In this document: piece after piece, positions 18,089-27,529 of the stretch | How the letters are laid out: each line of letters starts with the position of its first letter | How positions within the stretch are numbered: position 1 is the first letter of the stretch | Origin: Desulfosporosinus hippei DSM 8344 | Lineage (GTDB): Bacteria > Bacillota > Desulfitobacteriia > Desulfitobacteriales > Desulfitobacteriaceae | Direction: 5' to 3' | DNA: 64,000 bases | Assembly (NCBI RefSeq): GCF_900100785.1 | Contig: NZ_FNCP01000021.1 | Location: 24,603 to 88,602, forward strand | Position numbers and translations under genes: made by a program | The notes under the pieces: generated by a model | Seen by the model: the letters and a program-made list of their open reading frames with translations, nothing else | What the model was told of the DNA's origin: nothing | Databases searched by the model: none

Positions 18089-20632
18089 TTAGAAAATAAT
18101 TCGTTGAGGCCATTTGTAATCTGGCTCAAGGGGCTTATCGTACTTTTCAACCTTGACATTACATGAATTATATCCTGAATGGCCTTGACCGGTGGCAATG
18201 TGTCCATTAATGATCCCGGTACTTCCCGCTTTGTCCACCCCGGCCAGCTCGTCCATCTCAACCCAAGCCCCTTCTCCCAAGGCTACAACCCCCGGCATAA
18301 TACGTTCTGTGACATAGGCAGGACGGATTGCAACTCCGTGACGGCTGCTTACCTTGACAATATCATTAGTCTTAATCCCTAATTTCGCTGCATCGCCGGC
18401 ATTCATCCAGAATTCTTGGGGGAAAGCTTCCCTAAGCCAGGGAACATTATCCAAGGTAGAATGGGATCGTCTGTAATAATGGATTGTTACAATCTGGAAG
18501 GGATAGCCGTCTTTGACCCCATCTTCATATCCTTCAAGAGGCGGATCGTATTTCGGAATGGGAGATTTCGTTGAAAAGCCGATTTTATCAATCTTCTTAG
18601 AGAGTGTGTCACAATAGATTTCAAATTTACCGCTGGGAGTAGCTAGTTTTTTGCCAACGGGGTCAGCCAGAAAATCCTCAAAACTCGTAAATTCCAATTT
18701 ATCTCCGCGAGATCTGGGAACTTGGTAAATTCCCTTTTCTTTGAATTCCTGATAGGAAATGCGCCCAGTCTGGGGTGTTCCCTTCGCTCCGAGAGCTTGA
18801 ATGTCTTCAGCGGTAAAGGTAACCAGTTTTTCATAGCCCGATCCATCGGCTTTCATAACTGTAGCTCCGGCGATCTGATTATATAATTCTTGTTCCTCTG
18901 TAATTGGGTTAACTATTTTGGTATCTACCCCTAAGCGCTTAGCGATTTCTGTCACAATCCACATATCACTTTTGGCTTCAAATAACGGCTTGATTACTTG
19001 GGTATGGTAAATGAGGATTTCCCGGTTTCCGGTCAGTAACCCGCCAAGTCTCTCCCACTGGGAGGTAACCGGCAATACCAAGTCAGAGTACCTAGCGTCA
19101 GTGGTCAAGAACAGATTCTGAGCAACGGCAAACTCCACCTTTTTATGAGCTTCAATCCCTCTGGTCGCGCCTGCTCTCTGATTCAAGGTATGACTAAACC
19201 AGTTCCAGATCATCTGGATATTAACGTCAACTTTCTTACCTTTACTTTCTGTAAATTGACCATCGAGAACTGCATCCCACATTTCCCCGCTATTGATTCG
19301 ACTTTTCGCGATGGGGTTATTTACTTTAGGTATACCATTGCCTCCTGGCTGAACTAAAGCCGGGCCGGCATTCGTTGCCGAATTATGCATATTAGGACTT
19401 ACTCCGGCACCCGGAATCCCTATATTTCCTGTCATATAAGCCAAAGTCATCATGGCATGAGGCAAGTGTTCACCATTATTAATTCGGGCTGGTGCTCCTC
19501 CGGAAATGATAGCTGCCGGCTTAGTTGTTGCATATTCATGAGCAAACTTCTTAATAATGTCCACGCTGACACCACAAATTTCCGAAGCCCATTCCGGAGT
19601 CTTTGGTGTTCCGTCAAAGGTTCCCAGCACATAATCCTTAAAGTTTTCTTTAGGGTCTGCACCTGCGGGCATATGATCAGCGTCAAAACCAATGGTGCAA
19701 TTATTCAAGAAATTCTGGTCGAGTAAATTGTTGGTAATGATATAATGGGCCATACCTAAGAGCAAGGTAGTATCTGTTGCCGGACGAACGGGAATCCATT
19801 GATCTCCCAAGGTTCGGGCAGACTCAGTATAAAGTGGATCAATAACAATAAACTTTGCCCCTGCCTTTTTAGCTTGCAAATAGTTATAGGTAGGAAGACC
19901 TTGACTGGATTGAGCAGGGTTAGCTCCCCAGAGGATGATGAGTTTGGAATCACGCAATCTAAACCGGTCATTTCCTGAAGATGCACCATTGTTGGGCAGC
20001 CCTGTCACAGTACTATAAACGTCAGGCCATGATCCCCAGGAAACATTCCCCCAGCGCTCAGTACAGCCTCCATAAGCATTTAAGAGACGTTGAGGTTCCA
20101 TTCCACCGCCGGAACCACCGGCAGGGGCAAAGAAACTGGCATTTCCGTACTTATCTTTGATCCGCATTATTTCACTTGCCATAATATCCAAAGCTTCATC
20201 CCAACTGATCCGGACCCACTCGTCCTTACCCCGCAACTCTTTCTTTCCGCCGCCAGGTTCCCAGTTCTTCCGTTTCATTGGGTATTTCAGGCGATCCGCT
20301 CCCAGCACCATCTTTCGGTGGGAGCGTCCCCGAGCACAGCCCCTTTGCTGGGGAAAGTCTGGGCTATCAGGATGAGTATCATCGGTTTTCTGCCGAATAA
20401 CAACCCCTTCGACAACATAGGCTTTGTTAAGACAGCGGCCTCCGCAGTTATGCCAGCAAGCTGCTGTAATCCATTCGCCTTCCATTTGAGATAACTCGGC
20501 CGCCTTATCCGCATCAACCTTTTGCAACCCGCACCCAGGCAGAGTGACGGCGGCAACTGCACCTGCAGACAAACCAAGAAACGACCTTCTGTTTAACTTG
20601 TGGTTAATTGCTTTCTCGACCAGATTCGCCAT
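18089..20632 (-). CDS. dmsA: DMSO reductase-family molybdopterin catalytic subunit, Tat-exported
   Basis: This 847-residue catalytic subunit begins with a twin-arginine signal (NRRSFLGLSAGAVAAVTLPG), then a Cys group CWHNCGGRC with a downstream GCARG for the [4Fe-4S] centre. The molybdopterin oxidoreductase domain (WVRISWDEALD, KLIILWGANPAQS) and the C-terminal dinucleotide-binding domain follow. Length is normal for DmsA. I start at ATG 20632 because GGAGGTGA precedes it by seven bases; the ATG at 20650 lies within that site. The substrate cannot be read from sequence alone. Confidence 0.93.
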   Translation of the reverse strand: MANLVEKAINHKLNRRSFLGLSAGAVAAVTLPGCGLQKVDADKAAELSQMEGEWITAACWHNCGGRCLNKAYVVEGVVIRQKTDDTHPDSPDFPQQRGCARGRSHRKMVLGADRLKYPMKRKNWEPGGGKKELRGKDEWVRISWDEALDIMASEIMRIKDKYGNASFFAPAGGSGGGMEPQRLLNAYGGCTERWGNVSWGSWPDVYSTVTGLPNNGASSGNDRFRLRDSKLIILWGANPAQSSQGLPTYNYLQAKKAGAKFIVIDPLYTESARTLGDQWIPVRPATDTTLLLGMAHYIITNNLLDQNFLNNCTIGFDADHMPAGADPKENFKDYVLGTFDGTPKTPEWASEICGVSVDIIKKFAHEYATTKPAAIISGGAPARINNGEHLPHAMMTLAYMTGNIGIPGAGVSPNMHNSATNAGPALVQPGGNGIPKVNNPIAKSRINSGEMWDAVLDGQFTESKGKKVDVNIQMIWNWFSHTLNQRAGATRGIEAHKKVEFAVAQNLFLTTDARYSDLVLPVTSQWERLGGLLTGNREILIYHTQVIKPLFEAKSDMWIVTEIAKRLGVDTKIVNPITEEQELYNQIAGATVMKADGSGYEKLVTFTAEDIQALGAKGTPQTGRISYQEFKEKGIYQVPRSRGDKLEFTSFEDFLADPVGKKLATPSGKFEIYCDTLSKKIDKIGFSTKSPIPKYDPPLEGYEDGVKDGYPFQIVTIHYYRRSHSTLDNVPWLREAFPQEFWMNAGDAAKLGIKTNDIVKVSSRHGVAIRPAYVTERIMPGVVALGEGAWVEMDELAGVDKAGSTGIINGHIATGQGHSGYNSCNVKVEKYDKPLEPDYKWPQRIIF

Positions 20633-20655
20633 AGTGGATTTCACCTCCATAGAAA

Positions 20656-21378
20656 TTAAAACCTTTTGTTTGCAGAGTTAACTGTTAAAAGTTCCTCAAC
20701 AGCCCCTAGATCTAAAGACAAATACCCCATAAGGATACTTGCCATTCCTTTGTAGAAATCAGTGGTGGAATTATTGATAATATCCCGGCCAAAGCGAGGT
20801 ACCCACTTTAGCAGGTGTTGCTGGAGAAAGCTTTGTTGATCTTCCAGAACCTCCTGAAAACTCTCACCAGATTTCGCTTTTTCATAAAGCTCAAGACATA
20901 GCTGATACATAAAATCCAGTTCCAAGCCGATGTGGTCATCTGCTTCCTGCTGAAATTGAGCGGGGAGAAAAAGATGCTTTAGGTAAGCTCCTCTTACCTC
21001 CAGGGTCTCCTTTTGGAAAAGAAGTTTATCTTCATTAGCATAAGCTGACTCCCAAGGCGGTGCCGCTAATTGGTCGGGACCGATAAACAGGCGGGTATAA
21101 TCCCACTGCAGTCCATCCACTTCTTCTCTGCTTAGCCCAGAACTTCGGCTGAGTGATGAATCGACGGCCTTAATTCCTTTGAGAATATCTTCACTTTCCA
21201 AGGCAAAAGGGAATTGTACGATGGTATCCTTCATCAACTCTAGATACTCTTGTGACGGTTCTGATGCAAATGTCCTCCTCAAGACGTCGTAAGCGTAGGC
21301 CCTTAGCTCAATTAGGGCTAATACACCTTCACTAACCGGTTGGTTTGTTGTCGTTTGAGTTGTTATGCTGTCTAACAT
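20656..21378 (-). CDS. TorD/DmsD-family molybdoenzyme chaperone
   Basis: This 240-residue, all-helical protein matches the TorD/DmsD chaperones that hold the catalytic subunit until its cofactor is inserted and proofread its Tat signal. Typical elements are YDVLRRTFASEPSQEYL near the N-terminus and DYTRLFIGPDQLAAPPWESAY in the middle (the YxxLF...PPWES pattern). ATG 21378 follows GGAGGTGA; an upstream GTG at 21393 is less likely. It is the first gene of the dms-type operon and lies behind a pair of TTGTA-N6-TACAA sites. Confidence 0.9.
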   Translation of the reverse strand: MLDSITTQTTTNQPVSEGVLALIELRAYAYDVLRRTFASEPSQEYLELMKDTIVQFPFALESEDILKGIKAVDSSLSRSSGLSREEVDGLQWDYTRLFIGPDQLAAPPWESAYANEDKLLFQKETLEVRGAYLKHLFLPAQFQQEADDHIGLELDFMYQLCLELYEKAKSGESFQEVLEDQQSFLQQHLLKWVPRFGRDIINNSTTDFYKGMASILMGYLSLDLGAVEELLTVNSANKRF

Positions 21379-21418
21379 ACAAATCACCTCCACATATGGT
21401 ATTATTACATATTTCGAT

Positions 21419-21466
21419 TTGTACAGGATTACAAGTATTCACCTGTTTTTTTGTACAAGATTACAA
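21419..21466. promoter_or_regulatory. paired TTGTA-N6-TACAA operators before the dms-type operon
   Basis: TTGTACAGGATTACAA (21419-21434) and TTGTACAAGATTACAA (21451-21466) are near-identical 16-bp inverted repeats, 32 bases apart, about three helical turns. Size and symmetry fit a CRP/FNR-family dimer. The half-site TTGTA differs from both FNR (TTGAT) and CRP (TGTGA). Confidence 0.6.
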
Positions 21467-21548
21467 AATTACGAAAAGGGAACTATCGCTAAACTAAAAC
21501 TTTAACTTAACAAAAGATTGTGGGCTGAAAACTATAAATATAAGCAGA

Positions 21549-21605
21549 ATCCCCTCCTAAGTGAGCTGATATTCACCAGCAGCTTACTTACGAGGGGATC
21601 TCTTG
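21549..21605 (-). terminator. terminator after the second molybdoenzyme operon
   Basis: ATCCCCTC pairs with GAGGGGAT and extends with further partial pairing (TAAGT..ACTTA, AGCTG..CAGCT). It lies just past the ferredoxin gene ending at 21631. Confidence 0.65.
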
Positions 21606-21630
21606 GACATTCTTCCAATAAAAGTAATAT

Positions 21631-22176
21631 TCAATTCTTTATCCAATACCTTGCTTTTTCTTTAACGGGATAGAAACGAATTGAAGGTTTGGTTAGTCGG
21701 ATATTCGGGAATCCTTCGATGGTGGCAACTGTGTCATTAGGGTACTGTTCCATATTAATAGTGCTGAGCGCACCTGTATGGCAGGCGCTGACACAAGCCG
21801 GCATTAATCCGGCTTCTCTGCGGGGCAAGCAAAATGTACATTTACTGGCTTTGTTTTTTTCGATGTCAAATTGAGGCGCATTATACGGACAGGCAGAGAC
21901 GCAGTTCATACATCCGTCGCAACGGTTAACATCGATCATCACAATGCCGTCCCGGCGTTTAACATAGGCTCTCCGGGTGCAAACCCTAAAGCACTCCGGG
22001 CTTTCACAATGATTACAGGATATGGATATATTTTTCCCTGATTTAAGGGAGGACACTCTGCGCCAGTTGACATTGAGCGGTGTTGAGTTCTCATTTTTAC
22101 AAGCCATTTCGCAGGACTTGCACCCTACACAGCGATCGGCGTTAAACAAAAAACCTATTTGCTCTGTCATCCTCAA
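21631..22176 (-). CDS. four-cluster ferredoxin subunit of second molybdoenzyme
   Basis: This 181-residue protein has four Cys groups (CVGCKSCEMAC, CNHCESPECFRVC, CDGCMNCVSAC, CTFC...CVSAC) as in DmsB-type subunits, here apparently for a soluble enzyme. Its start overlaps the catalytic-subunit stop by four bases (ATGA), which implies coupled, equimolar synthesis. No membrane anchor gene follows; a terminator does. The electron donor is therefore probably a soluble carrier or another complex. Confidence 0.9.
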   Translation of the reverse strand: MRMTEQIGFLFNADRCVGCKSCEMACKNENSTPLNVNWRRVSSLKSGKNISISCNHCESPECFRVCTRRAYVKRRDGIVMIDVNRCDGCMNCVSACPYNAPQFDIEKNKASKCTFCLPRREAGLMPACVSACHTGALSTINMEQYPNDTVATIEGFPNIRLTKPSIRFYPVKEKARYWIKN

Positions 22177-24227
22177 TCCCTCTCTATCTTTTTCACTTCG
22201 ACAAAAGCATTATAAAGTGCAGCACCGTCACTGCCGCTATTCCTTTTTCCCATATCCGCAGATAATCCGGAAAGAAGGTTATTGACGGGCTCCTTGCCGC
22301 CTTGGTAAAGAAGAACTATCCCGGGCACCAGTTCAGAATTGATCCTTGCCTTCCGGGTGACCTTACCCTGTGCATTATAGATTCTAACGCCATCCTCATC
22401 CTTAATCCCTCTCTCGGCTGCATCAAGAGGATTGATAGACACGACATCTTCTCTCTCATCTCTGCCTATCCACTCCAGGGCCCAGTTCTGAGAATGTATT
22501 CCTGTAATGTTTTGCGGAGTTAATAATCGCAGCGGAAAGGAGGAATCATGCTTTTCATTTCTATATCTAGGCAGCGCAGGTAGTTGATCCTCTTTAGCAC
22601 CTTTAGAGAAGACCTCAAACTTTCCTGATTTAGTTTTAAAGTTTAAATCCAACCAAGGATTGTTCTGCTCAAGTAATTTTGCCGGCCCTGCAGATAAATC
22701 TCTCCAGCTTAATAAGCCGTAATGTCTCAAGACTTCAGGTGTAAACTCTCTCTCAATCCACTCCTCTGCTGTCCGTTCAGAGGGAAAATTAGAAAAACCG
22801 GGCCTCAACTCATTTAACCTGCGAGTTAGTTGGCGGGCGATTTCCAAGTCGCTTTTTGCCTCAAAATAGGGTGGGATGGCTGGTTCATTAAGAGCCAACC
22901 ACTGATGCCAATAACTAATATTCAAGTCGAAGTCCTCAAAATGACTTGCCGCAGGCAAGACTATGTCAGACATTTCTCCGGTTTTAGTCATAAATAAATC
23001 AACGGTTACGACCATTTCCAGTTCGCTTATTAATCTCGTCCACTTTTGAACCTCTTGATCCTGACTCAAGGGATTTCTTCCTGCAATCCATAATAACTTA
23101 ACCGGTGGATCAGTCAAAGATAATACTTGAGACGGAAAATAATTAATATCAACGCTTCTCGATATTTGGCCATCATCCGGCCCGGAATGATTTAATAAAT
23201 TTAAGGGAAATAGCTCGATGCCGGGATGGAAGTAGTAAAAACCACCTCCGACTTTTCCCACATTCCCGGTTATCGCACTTAAGGCATAGATTGCTCTTAC
23301 ATTTTGCCCCCCATTTTGATACCGCTGTAAGCCAAAACCGCACCAAGTAGCCACAGGATCATATTGCCAAAGCAGATCCGCGAAGAATTGCAGGGTGCTT
23401 TCCTCAACTCCGGTTAGACTGCACACTTCTTCAATGCGTACTATCTCTTGAAGATATCTGCGAAAACTATCCCAGCCCTCAACATGATTCTCAACAAAGG
23501 AGGCATCATACTTACCCTTTTCAACCAAGATCTTAGAGATCCCTAAGGCCAGTAAACCGTCTGATCCGGGTCGCACTTGGATATAATGATCGGCCAGACC
23601 CGCTGTAGCAGTATACACCGGGTCAATAACAACCAGCACTGCCCCCTTATCTCTGGCTTGATTAATAAAGTTTAATTGATGGATGGCAGTCCAGGCAGGA
23701 TTAGCCCCCCAAATGACGATTAACTTGGAATCTGACATGGCTTCAGGGTCGGGGTTTCTCCCCTCTCCCGAACTATAGGCGATTGCATCCAGGCCGGCAG
23801 ACAGGCATGGGTTGCCTTTTAGCTTAGTATGGGAACCAAGGCTATTGAACATTCCTTCAGTAGCATAATGCAGGAAGCCAACATTACCCGAGAATTTATT
23901 ATAGGAGAGAGAAAGATTTGAGGCATAACGATGATTTAACTCAATTATTTTCTCGGATATTTGACTTAAGGCCTCATCCCAAGTAATCCGCACCCAATTT
24001 CCCGAGCCTCTGGGATATTGTCTCAAAGGATATTTTAGCCGCTCAGGACTATAAACGTAACGTGTATAGGCATATCCTTTAGCGCATAAGCGTCCCTGAC
24101 AATAACCGTGGGCAGGGTCTCCCTCTAGTTTAATCAATTTGCCGTTTAGGACATGGGAAAGCATAGCACAAGTATTGTAACAGTTTCGAGGGCATACATT
24201 CCTATGTATCTTAAGATCATCCATCAT
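22173..24227 (-). CDS. molybdopterin oxidoreductase without Tat signal
   Basis: This 684-residue member of the DMSO reductase family starts directly with the [4Fe-4S] motif CPRNCYNTC and CQGRLCAKG. The molybdopterin domain (WVRITWDEALSQI, KLIVIWGANPAWTA) and a C-terminal dinucleotide-binding domain follow. It has no twin-arginine signal or membrane anchor, so a cytoplasmic enzyme is likely. That recalls soluble members such as transhydroxylase or acetylene hydratase, but no substrate can be assigned. It is downstream of a PucR-type regulator gene and overlaps its ferredoxin partner. Confidence 0.9.
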   Translation of the reverse strand: MMDDLKIHRNVCPRNCYNTCAMLSHVLNGKLIKLEGDPAHGYCQGRLCAKGYAYTRYVYSPERLKYPLRQYPRGSGNWVRITWDEALSQISEKIIELNHRYASNLSLSYNKFSGNVGFLHYATEGMFNSLGSHTKLKGNPCLSAGLDAIAYSSGEGRNPDPEAMSDSKLIVIWGANPAWTAIHQLNFINQARDKGAVLVVIDPVYTATAGLADHYIQVRPGSDGLLALGISKILVEKGKYDASFVENHVEGWDSFRRYLQEIVRIEEVCSLTGVEESTLQFFADLLWQYDPVATWCGFGLQRYQNGGQNVRAIYALSAITGNVGKVGGGFYYFHPGIELFPLNLLNHSGPDDGQISRSVDINYFPSQVLSLTDPPVKLLWIAGRNPLSQDQEVQKWTRLISELEMVVTVDLFMTKTGEMSDIVLPAASHFEDFDLNISYWHQWLALNEPAIPPYFEAKSDLEIARQLTRRLNELRPGFSNFPSERTAEEWIEREFTPEVLRHYGLLSWRDLSAGPAKLLEQNNPWLDLNFKTKSGKFEVFSKGAKEDQLPALPRYRNEKHDSSFPLRLLTPQNITGIHSQNWALEWIGRDEREDVVSINPLDAAERGIKDEDGVRIYNAQGKVTRKARINSELVPGIVLLYQGGKEPVNNLLSGLSADMGKRNSGSDGAALYNAFVEVKKIERD

Positions 24228-24263
24228 AATACCTTCTCCTATCCCCCTGCTTAAGAGATCGGG

Positions 24264-25493
24264 TTACTTTTCTATTTCCGATGCTTTCAAGTACTTTATC
24301 TTAAAAGCCACCATAAGATCCAGCTTAGTATCGAAATCATCCAAATTTATAGCCAATATCTCCTCAATTTTCTTCAAGCGATAGCGCAAGGTATTCGGAT
24401 GTACATAACTAACTTTAGCAGTCTCCTTTAAATCACAGCGGTTTGCCAGGAAGGTTTCCAGGGTTTTCAGAAGATCTGTTTTCTGCATAAGATCATAGCG
24501 TTCTAAATCTCCTAATGTCTCTTTGTATAGTTCTGCTAATTCTTGGCGGTCATGGTTATAGAGGATCCTGGCCACTCCTAACTTAACAAAAAAGGGGGTT
24601 CTCAAGCGAGAATCCATTAACTTGCCAAGTTCCAGGGCTACCTTTGCTTCTTGGTAACTTCGAAAAATCTCTTTAGGATTTTTGTAAATTCTTCCAATCC
24701 CTAAGCGCAAAGTTCGGGAAGGGATTCTTGTTTGAACAAGATTTTTCACCTTGTCCGTTAATAACTTGGTGTAGTCACTTTGTTCCTGCAAGCTGTCTTT
24801 CGACTTAAAAAGAATGGCTATAACCTCACCCTTTTTCTTAGTTAAAACAGGTTTTTCGCCCAACTCGTTCATTACAGATTGTACACTGTCAAAAAGCACC
24901 TCAATTAATTCCTTATCACCGGAAAAATAGTCATAATCATCAAATTCAAAGACTAAAACACATTGCGGTTGACTTAAGTCCCATCCCCAAAGTTCTCCTC
25001 GAGAGATAATATCCTTCCCAGATTCCATATTTCCATAGAGCAGGTCAAAGAGAAATGCGTCAATATAGCGTTTCTCAGATAAGGAGAACTCCTTTTCTTT
25101 AGCCAACTGAACTGCTAAAACAAGTGCAGCAGCTTCGCCAACCCTTTGAATGGCCGCTGAATCTGAATCAGCTTTCTCATCAATTATATATAAGAAGCCC
25201 AAGGTTTCATTTTTAATATAACTCGGAAACGAATAGGCTTCATTGATATTGCTTCCCAAATTTATCTGACACAATCCCGGATTATTTGCCCTTTCAATCT
25301 GATTGCTTCTGATGAAGGAGTGTCTTGGATAAGCTTCATGAGTAGAAGCAATAATTTTGTGAAATTCATTAGTCACAATTACCGGTGCATCTATCACCTT
25401 TGTTAAGGCTTCAGCTATATCCGCTACTCCAGCCCCTTCAGCAATTATCCTTAGTAATCCGGATTGTAGTTTTTGCACCCCATGAATATCCAT
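24264..25493 (-). CDS. PucR/CdaR-family transcriptional regulator
   Basis: This 409-residue regulator has an N-terminal GAF-like sensory part (VIDAPVIVTNEFHKIIAS), a central GGDEF-like fold typical of CdaR regulators and a C-terminal helix-turn-helix (DLKETAKVSYVHPNTLRYRL). ATG 25493 follows AAAGGAGG; the ATG at 25517 has no site. It lies 36 bases upstream of the molybdoenzyme gene on the same strand and probably controls it in response to a small-molecule substrate. Confidence 0.88.
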   Translation of the reverse strand: MDIHGVQKLQSGLLRIIAEGAGVADIAEALTKVIDAPVIVTNEFHKIIASTHEAYPRHSFIRSNQIERANNPGLCQINLGSNINEAYSFPSYIKNETLGFLYIIDEKADSDSAAIQRVGEAAALVLAVQLAKEKEFSLSEKRYIDAFLFDLLYGNMESGKDIISRGELWGWDLSQPQCVLVFEFDDYDYFSGDKELIEVLFDSVQSVMNELGEKPVLTKKKGEVIAILFKSKDSLQEQSDYTKLLTDKVKNLVQTRIPSRTLRLGIGRIYKNPKEIFRSYQEAKVALELGKLMDSRLRTPFFVKLGVARILYNHDRQELAELYKETLGDLERYDLMQKTDLLKTLETFLANRCDLKETAKVSYVHPNTLRYRLKKIEEILAINLDDFDTKLDLMVAFKIKYLKASEIEK

Positions 25494-25597
25494 TACAATC
25501 CTCCTTTCCGTAGACATTAATTAGAGAAAAGCATTTGCTTATATGTAGAATAATATTATCATTATATCAGATATCATTGGTGTATGTTGGAGATAAT

Positions 25598-25640
25598 GTC
25601 GAAAAGTAGGATTCCATTGATTGGAATCCTACTTTTCGAA
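25598..25640 (-). terminator. long hairpin after the CBS-domain gene
   Basis: An 18-bp perfect stem (25599-25616 with 25622-25639) and a five-base loop lie about 55 bases past the CBS gene. The T-rich 3' arm fits a terminator. Confidence 0.65.
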
Positions 25641-25692
25641 CTAACTTTATAGGCTTTTTTGAAAATAAACTCTGCGAAAGATAAGTCTTCTT

Positions 25693-26142
25693 CTAATCAT
25701 CAATAAGTGTCTTAATAATATCCATCCGGGTTACAATTCCCACTATTTTGCCATCCTCGATAACAGGTAATCGTTTAATTTTTTTGCTCACCATTAACGA
25801 TGCTGCCTCTTCAATCGATGCTTCTTTATTAATCTTTACCACCTGAGACGTCATGATTTCCGAGGCTTGCAAGGCAATTAGTTTCTTTAAATCTGACTGG
25901 TATTGCCTTACACCACGGTAATATATAAGTGCACCTAAAATTCCCACGACTCCCGGAATCTGAGGATTTGTTTCTTTATGTAACAAGTCTCCTTCACTAA
26001 CAATTCCTACAAGCTTCCCCTCAGAATCCACCACCGGTGCACCGGAAATTTGATGATCATACAAGATCTTAGCTACTTCCTTGATTTCCATATCCGTTCG
26101 AATGGTTATGACATTGGTTTGCATAACATCCTTGACCTTCAT
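25693..26142 (-). CDS. CBS-domain pair protein
   Basis: This 149-residue protein consists of two CBS domains. The first (residues about 1-58) contains KDVMQTNVITI and GAPVVDSEGKLVGIVSEGDLL. The second (about 93-149) contains SEIMTSQVVKI and KRLPVIEDGKIVGIVTRMD. Stand-alone CBS pairs usually bind adenine nucleotides and regulate partner proteins. A 30-residue insert between the domains is mildly unusual. The ATG follows AAAAGGAGTGA. It is a single gene and its partner is not apparent. Confidence 0.92.
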   Translation of the reverse strand: MKVKDVMQTNVITIRTDMEIKEVAKILYDHQISGAPVVDSEGKLVGIVSEGDLLHKETNPQIPGVVGILGALIYYRGVRQYQSDLKKLIALQASEIMTSQVVKINKEASIEEAASLMVSKKIKRLPVIEDGKIVGIVTRMDIIKTLIDD

Positions 26143-26272
26143 GAAATCACTCCTTTTAGCTTTAGTTTTCCAGAATTATGAATTCGTTCCGAAATTATTA
26201 CTATATTGTACCATAATCGAAGGTATTTGTCTGAAGTTCTAAACTATTGTATCAAAGCTCAAAACTCAAGCT

Positions 26273-27529
26273 TTATCTTTTAGATACAAGCTGCCCCTCG
26301 GCATTAAATAAGGCTCCCGGATCACCATCATTGTTCCAGATATTTGATTGGGTCCAGACAAGGATACCTGATCCAGATCGGGCTTTTTCTCCGCTGACAA
26401 CTTTTAGGGTTCCACCCCCAGCCAAGGTTGTACCTGCCTGAAATGTATAGGTTTGATTGCCAACCTCACTCACTAATTTCCAACCCGTTAGATTAACCGG
26501 CGAACTACTAGTATTTAGTATGCTCACTACCTCACCGCTTAAATCAATGTTTGATAGTTCTACAGTACTTTTCGCTGTGAGATCGGCAGCAGAGGATTTA
26601 GTAGAAGCTGATCCGTTAGATGGAACCGAGGCATTCTTATCAATTTCTATTGACGTCCCATCAGTCGTAACTACAATCGTCCCTGATTCATCCGTCCTAT
26701 AGACTGCCACTCCCGCCTTGACCAATTTATTGATGACGCTAGATGCCGGGTGACCATACTCATTATCTGAACCAACAGAAACAATAGCTTTTTCTGGGGA
26801 CACAGCCTTTAAGAATTCATCGGTTGTCGAACTTTTACTGCCGTGATGACCTATTTTAAGGACAGTTGCTTTTAAGTCTTGCCCACTTTTTATCATTTCC
26901 GCTTCAGAAATATCTTCCGCGTCTCCTTCGAAAAGAAATGATACTTGGCCATAAGTAAGTTTGAGGACTGCACTGTAATTATTCAGTTCTTCATAACTGC
27001 TGCTATTAGGCGCCAGAAATATCCCTTTCAAATCAGGAACTTCGAGGTTGACTCCCGCTTTGGCTTCGATCTTTTTAGCTCCACTGCTTTTAACAGCAGC
27101 AATGAAGTCCTCAAAGGTTCTGGAATTTGAGGCAGCATTGGGCAGGTAAACCTTTTTAGTCGGTATGCTTTGCATCACCACATCTAATCCGCCGATATGG
27201 TCTTCATGGGGATGAGTAGCAACAATAGCGGATAACTCATTGATGCCCTTAGATTTTAAATAGTTGACTATTTTTTCTCCATCTTCATTGTTTCCGCCAT
27301 CAATGAGAATTGACTGCCCGCTGGGGGAAATTATTAGGGCACTATCCGCCTGACCGACGTCAAGGAAGTGAACCTGCAGCCTTCCAGCGCCAGCGCTGGC
27401 AGCAGTATCTACAGGAGTATTTGCCACTGCGCCGCAGCCTGAAAGAAGTATGCTTAAGAACAAGATAATTGGCAAATAAAATCCTTTTATGCGGTTTAAC
27501 ACTGGATGCAGACTCCCTTTCTTATTCAT
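26273..27529 (-). CDS. ComEC-like metallohydrolase lipoprotein with lamin-tail domain
   Basis: This 418-residue protein has a lipoprotein signal (ILFLSILLSGC) and a metallo-beta-lactamase domain of the ComEC/Rec2 type (VHFLDVGQADSALI, THPHEDHIGG, KIGHHGSKSS). A C-terminal beta domain (residues about 325-418, with LTGWKLVSEVGNQTYTF) matches lamin-tail domains. It would act outside the membrane, probably on nucleic acid or a phosphodiester. Lamin-tail domains often sit on secreted nucleases. It follows, and overlaps by eight bases, a DUF3006 gene. The linker is rich in Ser, Thr and Ala. Confidence 0.88.
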   Translation of the reverse strand: MNKKGSLHPVLNRIKGFYLPIILFLSILLSGCGAVANTPVDTAASAGAGRLQVHFLDVGQADSALIISPSGQSILIDGGNNEDGEKIVNYLKSKGINELSAIVATHPHEDHIGGLDVVMQSIPTKKVYLPNAASNSRTFEDFIAAVKSSGAKKIEAKAGVNLEVPDLKGIFLAPNSSSYEELNNYSAVLKLTYGQVSFLFEGDAEDISEAEMIKSGQDLKATVLKIGHHGSKSSTTDEFLKAVSPEKAIVSVGSDNEYGHPASSVINKLVKAGVAVYRTDESGTIVVTTDGTSIEIDKNASVPSNGSASTKSSAADLTAKSTVELSNIDLSGEVVSILNTSSSPVNLTGWKLVSEVGNQTYTFQAGTTLAGGGTLKVVSGEKARSGSGILVWTQSNIWNNDGDPGALFNAEGQLVSKR

